Assembly (NCBI GenBank): GCA_945836915.1 | Contig: CAMAMO010000004.1 | Coordinates: 1 to 32,724, forward strand | DNA length: 32,724 nucleotides | From: an uncultured Mediterranea sp. | GTDB lineage: Bacteria > Bacteroidota > Bacteroidia > Bacteroidales > Bacteroidaceae | Direction: 5' to 3' | In this document: positions 25,900-32,724 of the stretch, piece after piece | Position numbering within the stretch: position 1 is the stretch's first letter | Layout: each line of letters opens with the position of its first letter | Notes under the pieces: generated by a model | Databases searched by the model: none | The model's input: only the letters and a program-made list of their open reading frames with translations | Told to the model about the DNA's origin: nothing | Translations under genes and position numbers: made by a program

Positions 25900-27066
25900 T
25901 TACTCTTTATAGAGCAGATAGGGTCTTCTTTGTTCTTTGAAGAGCTTGACGTCGTCTTGCCATTTGGCTTTGATTTCCTCAGCACTACACCCCTTCTTAA
26001 TCATCTTGCGAACATAATCGGTGCCAATAAGCAGTTCGAAGAAGGAACGGAAGAAGTGGTCATCCATGTTGAGGTTGCGGTAGGCGTCGATGACGTAAGA
26101 GAGGTCCACGCCTCGTTTCCAAATCTCCTCATCGCTCATGCCGCTCAAATCTACGCCATAGCAGGTCTTATTGAGTTGTGGGGGATTTTTGGCTCCCTTT
26201 ACACTCCGTGGAGTAAAACTAAACTGATATCCCTTCATGTTAGGGTGACCATAAACTTGGAAGGGCTTGTCGGTACCACGGCCCAGGCTGACTGGCGTAG
26301 CCTCGAAGTAGCAGATAGAGGGGTAGAGATAGATAGACTTCATGTTGGGCAGGTTCGGACTGGGTGGAATAGGCAGTTCGTACATCGTCTGATGCGTGTA
26401 GTTCTTACAGGGAATCACCGTCAGATCGGCCACGCGTGAAGCGGGCAACCACCGTTCCCCATTCACCATCAGCGCCAGTTCGCCCAGCGTCATGCCATGA
26501 ACTACGGGTATAGGCAGCCCACCTACTCCCGATTTATACTTCATATCCAGAATCGGACCATCTACATAGTGACCGTTAGGGTTGGGGCGATCCAACAGCA
26601 ACACCTTGCGGTTATACTGTGCACAGGCATCCATCAGTTGGCACATCGTAACGTAGTAGGTATAGAATCGCAGTCCTACATCCTGAATGTCCACAATCAG
26701 AATGTCAAACTTCCGCATCGAGGTTTCGCTGGGCCGCTTTTCCTTGCCATCATAGAGCGAGAGGATAGGCACACCTGTTTTTGAATCCACTGAGCTCGAT
26801 ACATGTTCACCGGCATCCGCATCTCCGCGGAACCCATGTTCAGGCGAGAAGATAGCCACCACATTCACCCCCTTCTCAAGAAGAAGGTCAAGTAGATGTT
26901 TGTCTCCCACCATTCCCGTGTGATTGGAGAAAATAGCCACCCGTTTATTCTTTAGGATAGGCAGGTACAATTCAGTCTGCTCATCCCCCATAACCACCTT
27001 CTGGGCGGCTACAAAAGGGGGTAAGCACATCGTTAATACCATTAAGCATACAAGCAATTTCTTCAT
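25900..27066 (-). CDS. namZ: DUF1343 exo-beta-N-acetylmuramidase, second NamZ copy (first gene of the unit)
   Basis: 388 residues with a signal peptide (cleavage near FVAAQ, about 22). The NamZ core is conserved: VAIFSNHTGMVG (43-54), FSPEHGFRGDADAGEHVSS (73-91) with Glu76-His77, IVDIQDVGLRFYTYYVTM and LLDRPNPNGHYVDGP. Compared with the copy at 13055-14299 it differs most in the C-terminal half, where it carries FTPRSVKGAKNPPQLN and a different end. That fits the two-enzyme division of labour known in T. forsythia, though which copy prefers which glycan length cannot be read here. It leads the 14-gene run, and a -7 box lies 30 bases upstream. Confidence 0.9.
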   Translation of the reverse strand: MKKLLVCLMVLTMCLPPFVAAQKVVMGDEQTELYLPILKNKRVAIFSNHTGMVGDKHLLDLLLEKGVNVVAIFSPEHGFRGDADAGEHVSSSVDSKTGVPILSLYDGKEKRPSETSMRKFDILIVDIQDVGLRFYTYYVTMCQLMDACAQYNRKVLLLDRPNPNGHYVDGPILDMKYKSGVGGLPIPVVHGMTLGELALMVNGERWLPASRVADLTVIPCKNYTHQTMYELPIPPSPNLPNMKSIYLYPSICYFEATPVSLGRGTDKPFQVYGHPNMKGYQFSFTPRSVKGAKNPPQLNKTCYGVDLSGMSDEEIWKRGVDLSYVIDAYRNLNMDDHFFRSFFELLIGTDYVRKMIKKGCSAEEIKAKWQDDVKLFKEQRRPYLLYKE

Positions 27067-27095
27067 TTTGGCGTAGATATTAGTTTAAAACGCAA

Positions 27096-27103
27096 CAAAT
27101 ATA
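27096..27103 (-). promoter_or_regulatory. probable -7 box of the 14-gene peptidoglycan-salvage unit
   Basis: TATATTTG on the minus strand fits TAnnTTTG and lies 30 bases before the namZ start. No good TTTG box appears 19-21 bp upstream, so activator dependence is possible. I found no CAAAnnTA (minus-strand -7) in any gap between the fourteen genes downstream, so this may drive them all. Confidence 0.55.
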
Positions 27104-27243
27104 CAAATTATTTTAATGTCCGATACATTAGTTTATGTATTTTTTGAATTAAATATATTATTTCACAATATAGACAGAGGTTGGTATGCTTTTTTTCATC
27201 GAATAAAATAAATAGTTGCAAATTGTATCGTTAAAAAATGCTT

Positions 27244-27274
27244 TTTTTGGAAATTTGTGTTGTTGTTCCAAAAA
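27244..27274. promoter_or_regulatory. 9 bp inverted repeat over the -33 box of the divergent kinase, candidate operator
   Basis: TTTTTGGAA at 27244-27252 is the exact reverse complement of TTCCAAAAA at 27266-27274, spaced by 13 bases. It covers the -33 element of the plus-strand promoter. The 247 bp intergenic region is otherwise AT-rich, and I see no other gene or strong structure in it. Confidence 0.4.
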
Positions 27275-27289
27275 TAGGTGATATATTTG
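27259..27289 (+). promoter_or_regulatory. Bacteroidetes-type promoter of the divergent kinase gene
   Basis: GTTG (27259-27262), a 19 bp spacer and TATATTTG (27282-27289). Transcription should start near 27296, leaving a leader of about 18 bases before the ATG at 27314. Confidence 0.7.
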
Positions 27290-27313
27290 TATGAAATTTG
27301 AAAATTCAAGGCT

Positions 27314-28162
27314 ATGAAGTTGATTGCTGAAAGTGGTTCTACCCGTACGGAATGGGCGCTGGTCGAAGATCAGCAGCTGATTCAGCACGCCTTTACGGAG
27401 GGTTTGAATCCCTACTTCCAGTCTCGTAGAGAGATTAGCAGAAGTGTGCGTTTAGGTTTGCCCGAGGTTTTCTTTAAAAAGAAGTTGGAGCAGGTGTACT
27501 ATTATGGTGCAGGATGTAACTCTTTGGAGAAACGAAATGTGTTAGGAGCTTCCTTGGTTGCGCAGTTTAAGACTCCCATCCAAGTAGAGAGTGATTTGCT
27601 CGCTGCGGCGAGGGGGTTGTTTAAGACAGACGCAGGTATAGCCTGCATCTTGGGAACTGGTTCCAATTCCTGCTTTTACAATGGACGGTTTATTGTAAAG
27701 AATGTGCGTTCTGGCGGCTATATTCTCGGCGATGAGGGAAGCGGTGCGGCTATTGGCGCTCGCTTTTTAAGTGATGTGTTAAAAGGCCTTTCGCCGGCTG
27801 CGGTTACGACGGCTTTCTTTGATAAGTTTCGCACCACGCCTAACGACATTATGGAGTCAGTTTATAACCGTCCTTTCCCCAATCGCTATTTGGCATCCGT
27901 GGCCTATTTCCTGTCTGATTACATCGATCAAGACTATGTGTATGAATTAGTGACGATTAATTTCCAGGATTTCTTTAGCCGTAACATCCGTCAGTACGAT
28001 TACCGCAGTTTCCCCACGCGATTTGTGGGCTCATTGGCCTACTGCTATGCCAACCTGCTACGCGAGGTAGCCGAGGATTTTGGTGTTAAGGTGGATTTAA
28101 TTGAAGAGACCTCCATGCGCGGATTGATTGATTACCATTCGCTCTCTATTGAAGAACCTTGA
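27314..28162 (+). CDS. BadF/BadG-family GlcNAc/MurNAc-type kinase, paralogue of MurK
   Basis: 282 residues, same fold and spacing as MurK at 8015-8851: phosphate-1 loop AESGSTRTEW (5-14), Asp94 in SDLLAAAR, ILGTGSNSC (112-120), ILGDEGSGA (137-145) and FVGSLAY. Two changes stand out: Glu6 replaces the usual Asp and Arg11 replaces Lys. As I recall, human N-acetylglucosamine kinase also has Glu and Arg at these places, so the protein is probably active and may prefer GlcNAc. It is the only plus-strand protein gene in the window, is transcribed away from the salvage unit from a shared intergenic region, and ends at a strong terminator. A regulatory or sensor role is an alternative. Confidence 0.82.
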   Translation: MKLIAESGSTRTEWALVEDQQLIQHAFTEGLNPYFQSRREISRSVRLGLPEVFFKKKLEQVYYYGAGCNSLEKRNVLGASLVAQFKTPIQVESDLLAAARGLFKTDAGIACILGTGSNSCFYNGRFIVKNVRSGGYILGDEGSGAAIGARFLSDVLKGLSPAAVTTAFFDKFRTTPNDIMESVYNRPFPNRYLASVAYFLSDYIDQDYVYELVTINFQDFFSRNIRQYDYRSFPTRFVGSLAYCYANLLREVAEDFGVKVDLIEETSMRGLIDYHSLSIEEP

Positions 28163-28211
28163 GTGTGGTTTTGTTAATCGAGCGCTTAAAGAGCAAAAGG
28201 CGTAAAGCAAT

Positions 28212-28256
28212 AAAAGAGGCCTAAACGTTAGTTGTTAGCGTTTAGGCCTCTTTTTT
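28212..28256. terminator. strong bidirectional intrinsic terminator
   Basis: GAGGCCTAAACG at 28216-28227 pairs perfectly with 28239-28250 around an 11-base loop. AAAA precedes and TTTTTT follows, extending the stem and giving a T run on either strand. It ends the plus-strand kinase and the minus-strand nucleotidyltransferase unit (stop at 28293). Confidence 0.92.
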
Positions 28257-28292
28257 ATGGGGTGCAAATATTTCCCCTATGGGCGAAACAAA

Positions 28293-29204
28293 TCAGAACA
28301 GCTTGTCGGGGTATTCGCCAGCGTCAATCAGGGCTTGAATCTTATCTACTACACTTTGGCGATCTTCGGGATAGGTTACGCCGAACCACTTGCTGGTGGT
28401 ATCGAGCACCTTTACCGTAGCGGTACCCTCTTTGATTAGTTTATCCACCATCAAGGGGATGAAGAACTCGCTCTTCAGGTTCTCCATGTTCTTGGAATCG
28501 CTCAGGAAATCTACAAAGTAGCTCTTGCTATAACCGAAGTAGTCGGGCGTAAAGCCCCAGAAGTTCATGCTAACGGGGGTGTTTTCGGGGGTAGCAGTCC
28601 ATTCGCCGTTGTCATCGATGTACTTCACCTCACCCTCGCGACGCTCTATTTTGGTGCGTTCTACCACGCTGGTCAGTAACTGGTTCTCGTCCGTACCGCA
28701 GAGTCCACGAGATACCGTACCGCTTTCGCTCAGTGTGTTGCCAATTCGGAAGCCTACCATGGCATAGGTGTTCTTTGAGCCTTCGGGCAGGTTGCTCAGG
28801 AACTCGCCCATCACGCGGTAGCTGTCGCGACCGTAGAAGTCATCGCAGTTAATTACAGCAAAGGGTTCGTTAATCACATCCTCACCCATCATCACGGCGT
28901 GGTTCGTACCCCAAGGTTTTTGGCGGCCTTCGGGGCAGATAAAGCCTTCGGGCAGTTTGTCAATAGACTGGAAGACCAGTTCGCAAGGGATGTGACCCTC
29001 ATATTTCGAGATAATCTTCTCACGGAAATCCTGTTCAAAATCCTTGCGGATTACGAAGACCAGTTTGCCGAATCCGGCCTTGATGGCATCGTAGATGGAG
29101 TAATCCATGATGGTTTCACCATGAGGTCCCAGACCGTCAAGCTGTTTCAGACCTCCGTAACGGCTGCCCATACCGGCAGCAAGTAAAAATAATGTTGGTT
29201 TCAT
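28293..29204 (-). CDS. sugar-phosphate nucleotidyltransferase
   Basis: 303 residues, cytoplasmic, GT-A-like nucleotidyltransferase fold. LAAGMGSRYGGLKQL (8-22) is the nucleotide-binding loop with the GxGxR signature, WGTNHAVMM follows the base-binding region, and INCDDFYG supplies the metal-binding Asp pair. Such enzymes join a sugar-1-phosphate to UTP or another NTP. The protein is longer than MurU-type enzymes (about 220) and its substrate cannot be named. It is 47 bp downstream of rsmE with no -7 box between, so it likely belongs to the nupG-rsmE unit and not to the salvage unit. The terminator at 28212-28256 closes this unit. Confidence 0.8.
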   Translation of the reverse strand: MKPTLFLLAAGMGSRYGGLKQLDGLGPHGETIMDYSIYDAIKAGFGKLVFVIRKDFEQDFREKIISKYEGHIPCELVFQSIDKLPEGFICPEGRQKPWGTNHAVMMGEDVINEPFAVINCDDFYGRDSYRVMGEFLSNLPEGSKNTYAMVGFRIGNTLSESGTVSRGLCGTDENQLLTSVVERTKIERREGEVKYIDDNGEWTATPENTPVSMNFWGFTPDYFGYSKSYFVDFLSDSKNMENLKSEFFIPLMVDKLIKEGTATVKVLDTTSKWFGVTYPEDRQSVVDKIQALIDAGEYPDKLF

Positions 29205-29251
29205 AAAAAATAAATTTTTTTTAGTTAAGAGTATATTGGTAAAAAAGGTTT

Positions 29252-29956
29252 CTATTCAGAAGTATGTGTTAGGTTCATCAGATATACCGCCACCAAGGCT
29301 GCTGTCTCGGTACGTAAGCGGGAGCGGCCCAGTGTAACGGGAACAAAGCCCTGCTTCACCGCTTCGGCTACCTCTTCAGGGCTGAAATCCCCTTCAGGCC
29401 CAATCAGCACCAGATTGTCCTCATCTCCTCTGATTGCCGTTCGTAGCGGTACCTTCTCTCCCTCGTGGCAGTGGGCAATGAACTTTTGTCCCTTAAAGGG
29501 CCTCTTCACAAAGCTCATAAAATCGGTCATCTCATTGAGCTGCGGCAAACGCGCCTTGAGCGACTGTTTCATGGCCGACACCAGAATCTTTTCGATGCGC
29601 TCCCCCTTAATAACCCGCCGTTCGCTCCATTGGCAGTTCAAGAAGCTTAGCTCATCCAGTCCTATCTCTGTCGCCTTCTCCGCCAACCACTCCGTACGAT
29701 CCATATTCTTGGTTGGACCCATTGCCAGATGGAGATGTCCCTGCCAGAGGGGCGGTTGCTCCTGGCGTCTGATGACCTCTACTAAGCAGCGCTTGCGGTT
29801 ACACTCCGTGATGCGAGCTTGGAAGAAGGCTCCCTTACCGTCGGTCAGGCACACCTCATCGCCCGTTTGCAGACGTAGTACGCGCATGGCATGAGCTGCT
29901 TCCTCTTCGGGGAGTTCATTTGAAAGGGCAATATTGGGTGTATAAAAGAGGTGCAT
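29252..29956 (-). CDS. rsmE: 16S rRNA m3U1498 methyltransferase
   Basis: 234 residues, close to the family length. The N-terminal PUA-like part (HAMRVLRLQTGDEVCLTDGKG) is followed by a SPOUT methyltransferase with its knot: LAMGPTKNMDRTEWLAEKATEIG, then LIGPEGDFSPEE and VTLGRSRLRTETAALVAVY, the SAM-binding knot signature of RsmE. It methylates U1498 (E. coli numbering) of 16S rRNA in assembled 30S subunits. It is 20 bp after the permease gene. Confidence 0.95.
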   Translation of the reverse strand: MHLFYTPNIALSNELPEEEAAHAMRVLRLQTGDEVCLTDGKGAFFQARITECNRKRCLVEVIRRQEQPPLWQGHLHLAMGPTKNMDRTEWLAEKATEIGLDELSFLNCQWSERRVIKGERIEKILVSAMKQSLKARLPQLNEMTDFMSFVKRPFKGQKFIAHCHEGEKVPLRTAIRGDEDNLVLIGPEGDFSPEEVAEAVKQGFVPVTLGRSRLRTETAALVAVYLMNLTHTSE

Positions 29957-29976
29957 GTGGTTGAGGTATTGAGGGG

Positions 29977-31260
29977 TTAAACTTCGCGTAGGGCCCCCCG
30001 TTCTTCAGGATGCGTATGCTTATATTTAAATAGAAGGGCGAAGAGGATAGCTACCACCAGTGCGTAGGCGGCAAAAATAAACCAGCAGGTTTGCCATTCT
30101 GCCACCTGGGCGGACCCCTCAGAGACCACGAACTGGTTCACTACCGCCTGTGCACTAAGCGTACCGATGGTAGCACCGAAGCCGTTGGTTACCAGAACAA
30201 AGAGGCCCTGAGCGCTTGAGCGAATCTCCTTATCCACCTCTTTATCCACGAAGAGCGAGCCTGAGACGTTGAAGAAGTCGAACGCTACGCCATAGACAAT
30301 CATGCTGGCGATAAACATCCAGACGCCGCCCCCGGGGTTACCCGTACCAAAGAGTCCGAAACGCAGCACCCAAGCCAGCATGGCCATCAGCATGACCTGC
30401 TTGATGCCAAACCGCTTCAGGAAGAAAGGGATGAGCAGAATACAGAGCGTCTCTGAGATCTGCGACAAAGAGATGAGTATATTGGCATGCTGCACCCCGA
30501 AGGTATCGGCAAACTCTGGTATCTGTCCGAAACTCATGATAAAGGGGTTGGCAAAGCCGTTGGTAATCTGTAGAGAAACGCCCAGCAGCATGGAGAAGAT
30601 AAAGAAGAGTGCCATCTTCTTCTGCTTGAAGAGCGAGAAGGCCTTGAGGCCCAGCGCTTCGGCTATACTCTTGCTTGCTCCCTTGTTGATTGGGCAAGCA
30701 GGCAACGTCAAAGCGTAGCCGCTGAAGATGAGGCCGATGATGCCAGACGCCAGGAACTGGTTATGGTTGGTTTGCCACCCCATCAAATCGACCAGCCACA
30801 TGGAGCAGATAAAACCGATGGTGCCGAAGATGCGGATGGGTGGAAACGCTTTGATGGTGTCCAGGCCCTCACGCTCCAAGGCGTTGTAGGCTACCGAGTT
30901 ACTCAGCGCCAGGGTGGGCATGTAGAAAGCGATAGCAAACGAGTAGAGCGGGAAGAGGGTGCCAAACTGCGTTTCGCTACCATGCGTCATGCCGTAGAAG
31001 CCTGCGCACAGCCAAAATAGGGCTGATATGAAGTGGCAGAGAGAGAGCATCTTCTGAGCTGGGATCCAGCGGTCTGCAGCGATGCCTATCAAGGCTGGCA
31101 TAAAGAGGGAGACTATGCCCTGCATGGCATAAAAGAGGCCAATCTGCGAGGCCATACCCAGAGTGACTAAATAACTTCCCATCGAGGTGAGGTAGGCACC
31201 CCACACTGCAAACTGCAGGAAGTTCATCACAATCAAACGCGTCTTCAAGTTCATGGTCAA
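29977..31260 (-). CDS. NupG-family nucleoside:H+ symporter (MFS)
   Basis: 427 residues with about twelve hydrophobic segments, near the 418 of E. coli NupG. MNFLQFAVWGAYLTSMGSYL at the start, FYMPTLALSNSVAYNAL, FPPIRIFGTIGFI and the late DFFNVSGSLFVDKEVD segment are characteristic of the NHS family. It imports nucleosides with protons across the inner membrane; exact specificity is not readable. It is first in a unit with rsmE and the nucleotidyltransferase, with its own promoter. Met3 is an alternative start. Confidence 0.85.
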   Translation of the reverse strand: MTMNLKTRLIVMNFLQFAVWGAYLTSMGSYLVTLGMASQIGLFYAMQGIVSLFMPALIGIAADRWIPAQKMLSLCHFISALFWLCAGFYGMTHGSETQFGTLFPLYSFAIAFYMPTLALSNSVAYNALEREGLDTIKAFPPIRIFGTIGFICSMWLVDLMGWQTNHNQFLASGIIGLIFSGYALTLPACPINKGASKSIAEALGLKAFSLFKQKKMALFFIFSMLLGVSLQITNGFANPFIMSFGQIPEFADTFGVQHANILISLSQISETLCILLIPFFLKRFGIKQVMLMAMLAWVLRFGLFGTGNPGGGVWMFIASMIVYGVAFDFFNVSGSLFVDKEVDKEIRSSAQGLFVLVTNGFGATIGTLSAQAVVNQFVVSEGSAQVAEWQTCWFIFAAYALVVAILFALLFKYKHTHPEERGALREV

Positions 31261-31284
31261 TATTTGCTTTTTTTTCTTAGGCTA

Positions 31285-31316
31285 CAAAGGTAGTGCAATT
31301 TGAAGGTAAAAACAAT
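31285..31316 (-). promoter_or_regulatory. promoter of the nucleoside permease-rsmE unit
   Basis: TACCTTTG on the minus strand (31292-31285) fits TAnnTTTG, with TTG (31315-31313) 20 bp upstream. Transcription should start near 31278, about 18 bases before the ATG. Confidence 0.65.
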
Positions 31317-31352
31317 AAAAGTCGTTGATTTTTTTTCTTCACAGGGGGATAT

Positions 31353-31382
31353 AAAAAAGAAGGGTATCTATCCCAGACACCC
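31353..31382 (-). terminator. intrinsic terminator downstream of the RlmI-like gene
   Basis: 31362-31369 pairs with 31375-31382 (8 bp, one G-U in RNA) around a 5-base loop. On the minus strand TTCTTTTTTAT follows. It lies 115 bp past the RlmI-like stop and upstream of the permease promoter. Confidence 0.75.
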
Positions 31383-31425
31383 AATCTTTATTAACCTTAA
31401 ATCTAATACCATGAAAAACACGGTG

Positions 31426-31457
31426 CAAAAGTATAGGTTTTATGTTATATAACATAA
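31426..31457 (-). promoter_or_regulatory. -7 box next to an 18 bp perfect palindrome, candidate regulated promoter
   Basis: TACTTTTG on the minus strand (31433-31426) fits the -7 consensus. Just upstream, TTATGTTATATAACATAA at 31440-31457 is a perfect palindrome covering the spacer and -33 area, where a dimeric regulator could bind. Transcription from here would reach the terminator at 31353-31382 after roughly 65 bases, before any gene. It could produce a short RNA, or act as leader of the permease unit if the terminator is read through. Confidence 0.4.
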
Positions 31458-31496
31458 TATTTGGCCGTAAAAATGCAGTAAATTAACATATATTTA

Positions 31497-32678
31497 CTAT
31501 TCAACGTATAAAACCAGCCCTTTGAGGTATTCCCCTTCCGGGTGATAGATATTCACAGGGTGGTCGGCCGGTTGGGTCAGTTGGTGCAGTATGCGTACGC
31601 TGCGTCCCGTCATGGCCGCTGCGGTGAAGACCGCTGTTCGGAAATTCTCCTTGCTCACTGCCTGCGAGCAGCTGAAGGTAAACAGAATGCCGCCGGGCTT
31701 AATCTTTTCAAAGGCTTTGACATTGAGTTTACGATAACCCTGCAGGGCGTTTCGCAAGGCGTCGCGGTGCTTGGCGAAGGCGGGAGGGTCCAGAATAATC
31801 AGGTCGTACTGGTCTCCCATCCGGTCCAAGTACTTGAAGGCATCCTCTGCATAGGCGGCATGGCGCTCATCATCATGGAAGTTGAGGGCGATGTTTTTGT
31901 TGGTCAGGTCGATGGCCTTGGCCGAGCTATCTACCGAGTGGACCAGTTTGGCGCCGCCTCGCATGGCATAGACAGAGAAGCCACCGGTGTAGCAGAACAT
32001 GTTGAGCACCGATCGCCCCTTGGCGTAGCGCTCCAACAGGGCGCGGTTCTCTCGTTGGTCCACGAAGAAGCCGGTCTTCTGCCCCTTCAGCCAGTCGATG
32101 TGGAAGTTCAAGCCATACTCCGTGGCCACATTATCCGCACTGCCCCCTTGCAGGAAACCATTCTCTGGGTAGAGGTCGGCCTTGAAGGGGAGGGTAGTTT
32201 CCGACTTGTAGTAGATGTTATCAATCGCTCCGGCCATCACCTCGTTCAGCGCGGCGGCAATCTCCATGCGCACCAGGTGCATACCGGCTGAATGGGCTTG
32301 CATCACCGCCGTCCGTCCATAAATGTCAATGACCAGTCCTGGTAGGTTGTCTCCCTCACCATGCACCAGGCGGTAGGTGTTGTTATCCACTCGTCCAGCG
32401 ATGCCAATCTGCTGTCGCATGGCGTAGGCCGTAGCCAGTCGGCGGTGCCAGAAAGCCCCGTCGATAGACTCCTCTTCACTGAATGAGAGCACTCTTACCG
32501 CAATGCTACCAATCTGCCAGTGGCCTTTAGCGATGAACTCCCCCTGTTGGGTCAGTACCTCTACCACCTCGCCCTCTTCCGGCTCACCCTCGATGCGGGC
32601 AATAGCGCCCGAAAAAACCCAGGGATGAAACCGCTTGAGCGACTCTTCTTTTCCACGTTTCAGTATAATCTTATACAT
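31497..32678 (-). CDS. rlmI: RlmI-like 23S rRNA (cytosine-5) methyltransferase, class I SAM-dependent
   Basis: 393 residues against 396 in E. coli RlmI, which makes m5C1962 in 23S rRNA. The N-terminal PUA domain begins KIILKRGKEESLKRFHPWVFSGAI. The central part has GLVIDIYG and FKADLYPENG. The Rossmann domain has GQKTGFFVDQRENR, LNMFCYTGGFSVYAM (SAM-binding motif I), ILDPPAFAKH (motif IV) and FTFSCSQAVSKENF, which holds the catalytic-type Cys after TFS. It stands alone: no -7 box is visible in the 46 bases before the window ends. Confidence 0.88.
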   Translation of the reverse strand: MYKIILKRGKEESLKRFHPWVFSGAIARIEGEPEEGEVVEVLTQQGEFIAKGHWQIGSIAVRVLSFSEEESIDGAFWHRRLATAYAMRQQIGIAGRVDNNTYRLVHGEGDNLPGLVIDIYGRTAVMQAHSAGMHLVRMEIAAALNEVMAGAIDNIYYKSETTLPFKADLYPENGFLQGGSADNVATEYGLNFHIDWLKGQKTGFFVDQRENRALLERYAKGRSVLNMFCYTGGFSVYAMRGGAKLVHSVDSSAKAIDLTNKNIALNFHDDERHAAYAEDAFKYLDRMGDQYDLIILDPPAFAKHRDALRNALQGYRKLNVKAFEKIKPGGILFTFSCSQAVSKENFRTAVFTAAAMTGRSVRILHQLTQPADHPVNIYHPEGEYLKGLVLYVE

Positions 32679-32724
32679 ATATTATATATATTAGCTCTCT
32701 CTAGGTTTGTTTTTACTCTCCTCC

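Noticed and set aside
27329-27346. Asp to Glu and Lys to Arg in the kinase phosphate-1 loop read as loss of function
   Set aside because: As I recall, human N-acetylglucosamine kinase carries Glu and Arg at the same places, and Asp94 and the other loops are intact, so the enzyme is more likely active with a different preference.
27158-27388. 76-residue minus-strand open frame across the divergent promoter region
   Set aside because: It overlaps the start of the kinase gene and its promoter, has AT-rich low-information composition and matches nothing I know.
31542-32291. 249-residue plus-strand open frame
   Set aside because: Antisense to the RlmI-like gene, whose motifs are unmistakable; no support for expression.
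1-32724. Mobile elements, CRISPR arrays, prophage genes
   Set aside because: No transposase, integrase, direct-repeat array or phage structural gene is visible, and gene content and style are even across the window.

Overview
The window looks like chromosome of a Bacteroidales bacterium (Bacteroidaceae or a near relative). Four things point there. The recognisable promoters carry the Bacteroidetes -7 box TAnnTTTG with a TTG-type box 19-20 bp upstream. Start sites lack strong Shine-Dalgarno runs. The glycyl-tRNA synthetase is the single-chain type. The families present (DUF1343/NamZ, COG4299 MurT/NagX, DUF4922, golvesin-domain amidase) are typical of the order. I see no IS element, prophage, CRISPR array or integrase. 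Nearly all genes are on the minus strand.

Layout: (1) 1-5200 is housekeeping: the 3' part of a tRNA with anticodon CAT and its terminator, an aldo/keto reductase, NADP-type glutamate dehydrogenase, an FKBP lipoprotein and glycyl-tRNA synthetase. (2) 5231-27066 is the centre of interest: fourteen minus-strand genes with gaps of 7-65 bp and no -7 box in any gap, so probably one very long transcription unit. In transcription order they are: NamZ-type exo-muramidase, Na+/solute symporter, golvesin-domain N-acetylmuramoyl-L-alanine amidase, phosphoesterase with PQQ-like propeller, tandem-domain glycosyltransferase, DUF4922 HIT-like protein, SpoIID-domain protein without signal peptide, AmpG, a second NamZ, FAD/Fe-S D-lactate-type dehydrogenase, MurT/NagX, MurK, MurQ, and a beta-lactamase-fold/SGNH fusion. 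(3) 27067-28256 holds a divergent second GlcNAc/MurNAc-type kinase with its own promoter and a strong bidirectional terminator. (4) 28293-32678 holds a sugar nucleotidyltransferase, RsmE, a nucleoside-type MFS permease and an RlmI-like methyltransferase.

How the genes fit together (inference from families): the amidase strips peptides from glycan strands. The two NamZ enzymes release MurNAc from peptide-free ends. MurT (and perhaps the Na+ symporter) imports sugar while AmpG imports muropeptides. MurK phosphorylates MurNAc, and MurQ splits MurNAc-6-P into GlcNAc-6-P and D-lactate. The large FAD/Fe-S dehydrogenase next door is suited to oxidise that D-lactate into the respiratory chain. The NamZ/MurT/MurK/MurQ/AmpG logic is known from Tannerella forsythia. 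What looks under-described is the linkage of a D-lactate dehydrogenase, the cytoplasmic-looking trio DUF4922 + glycosyltransferase + SpoIID, and the esterase fusion to that pathway. No transcription factor is encoded in the window.
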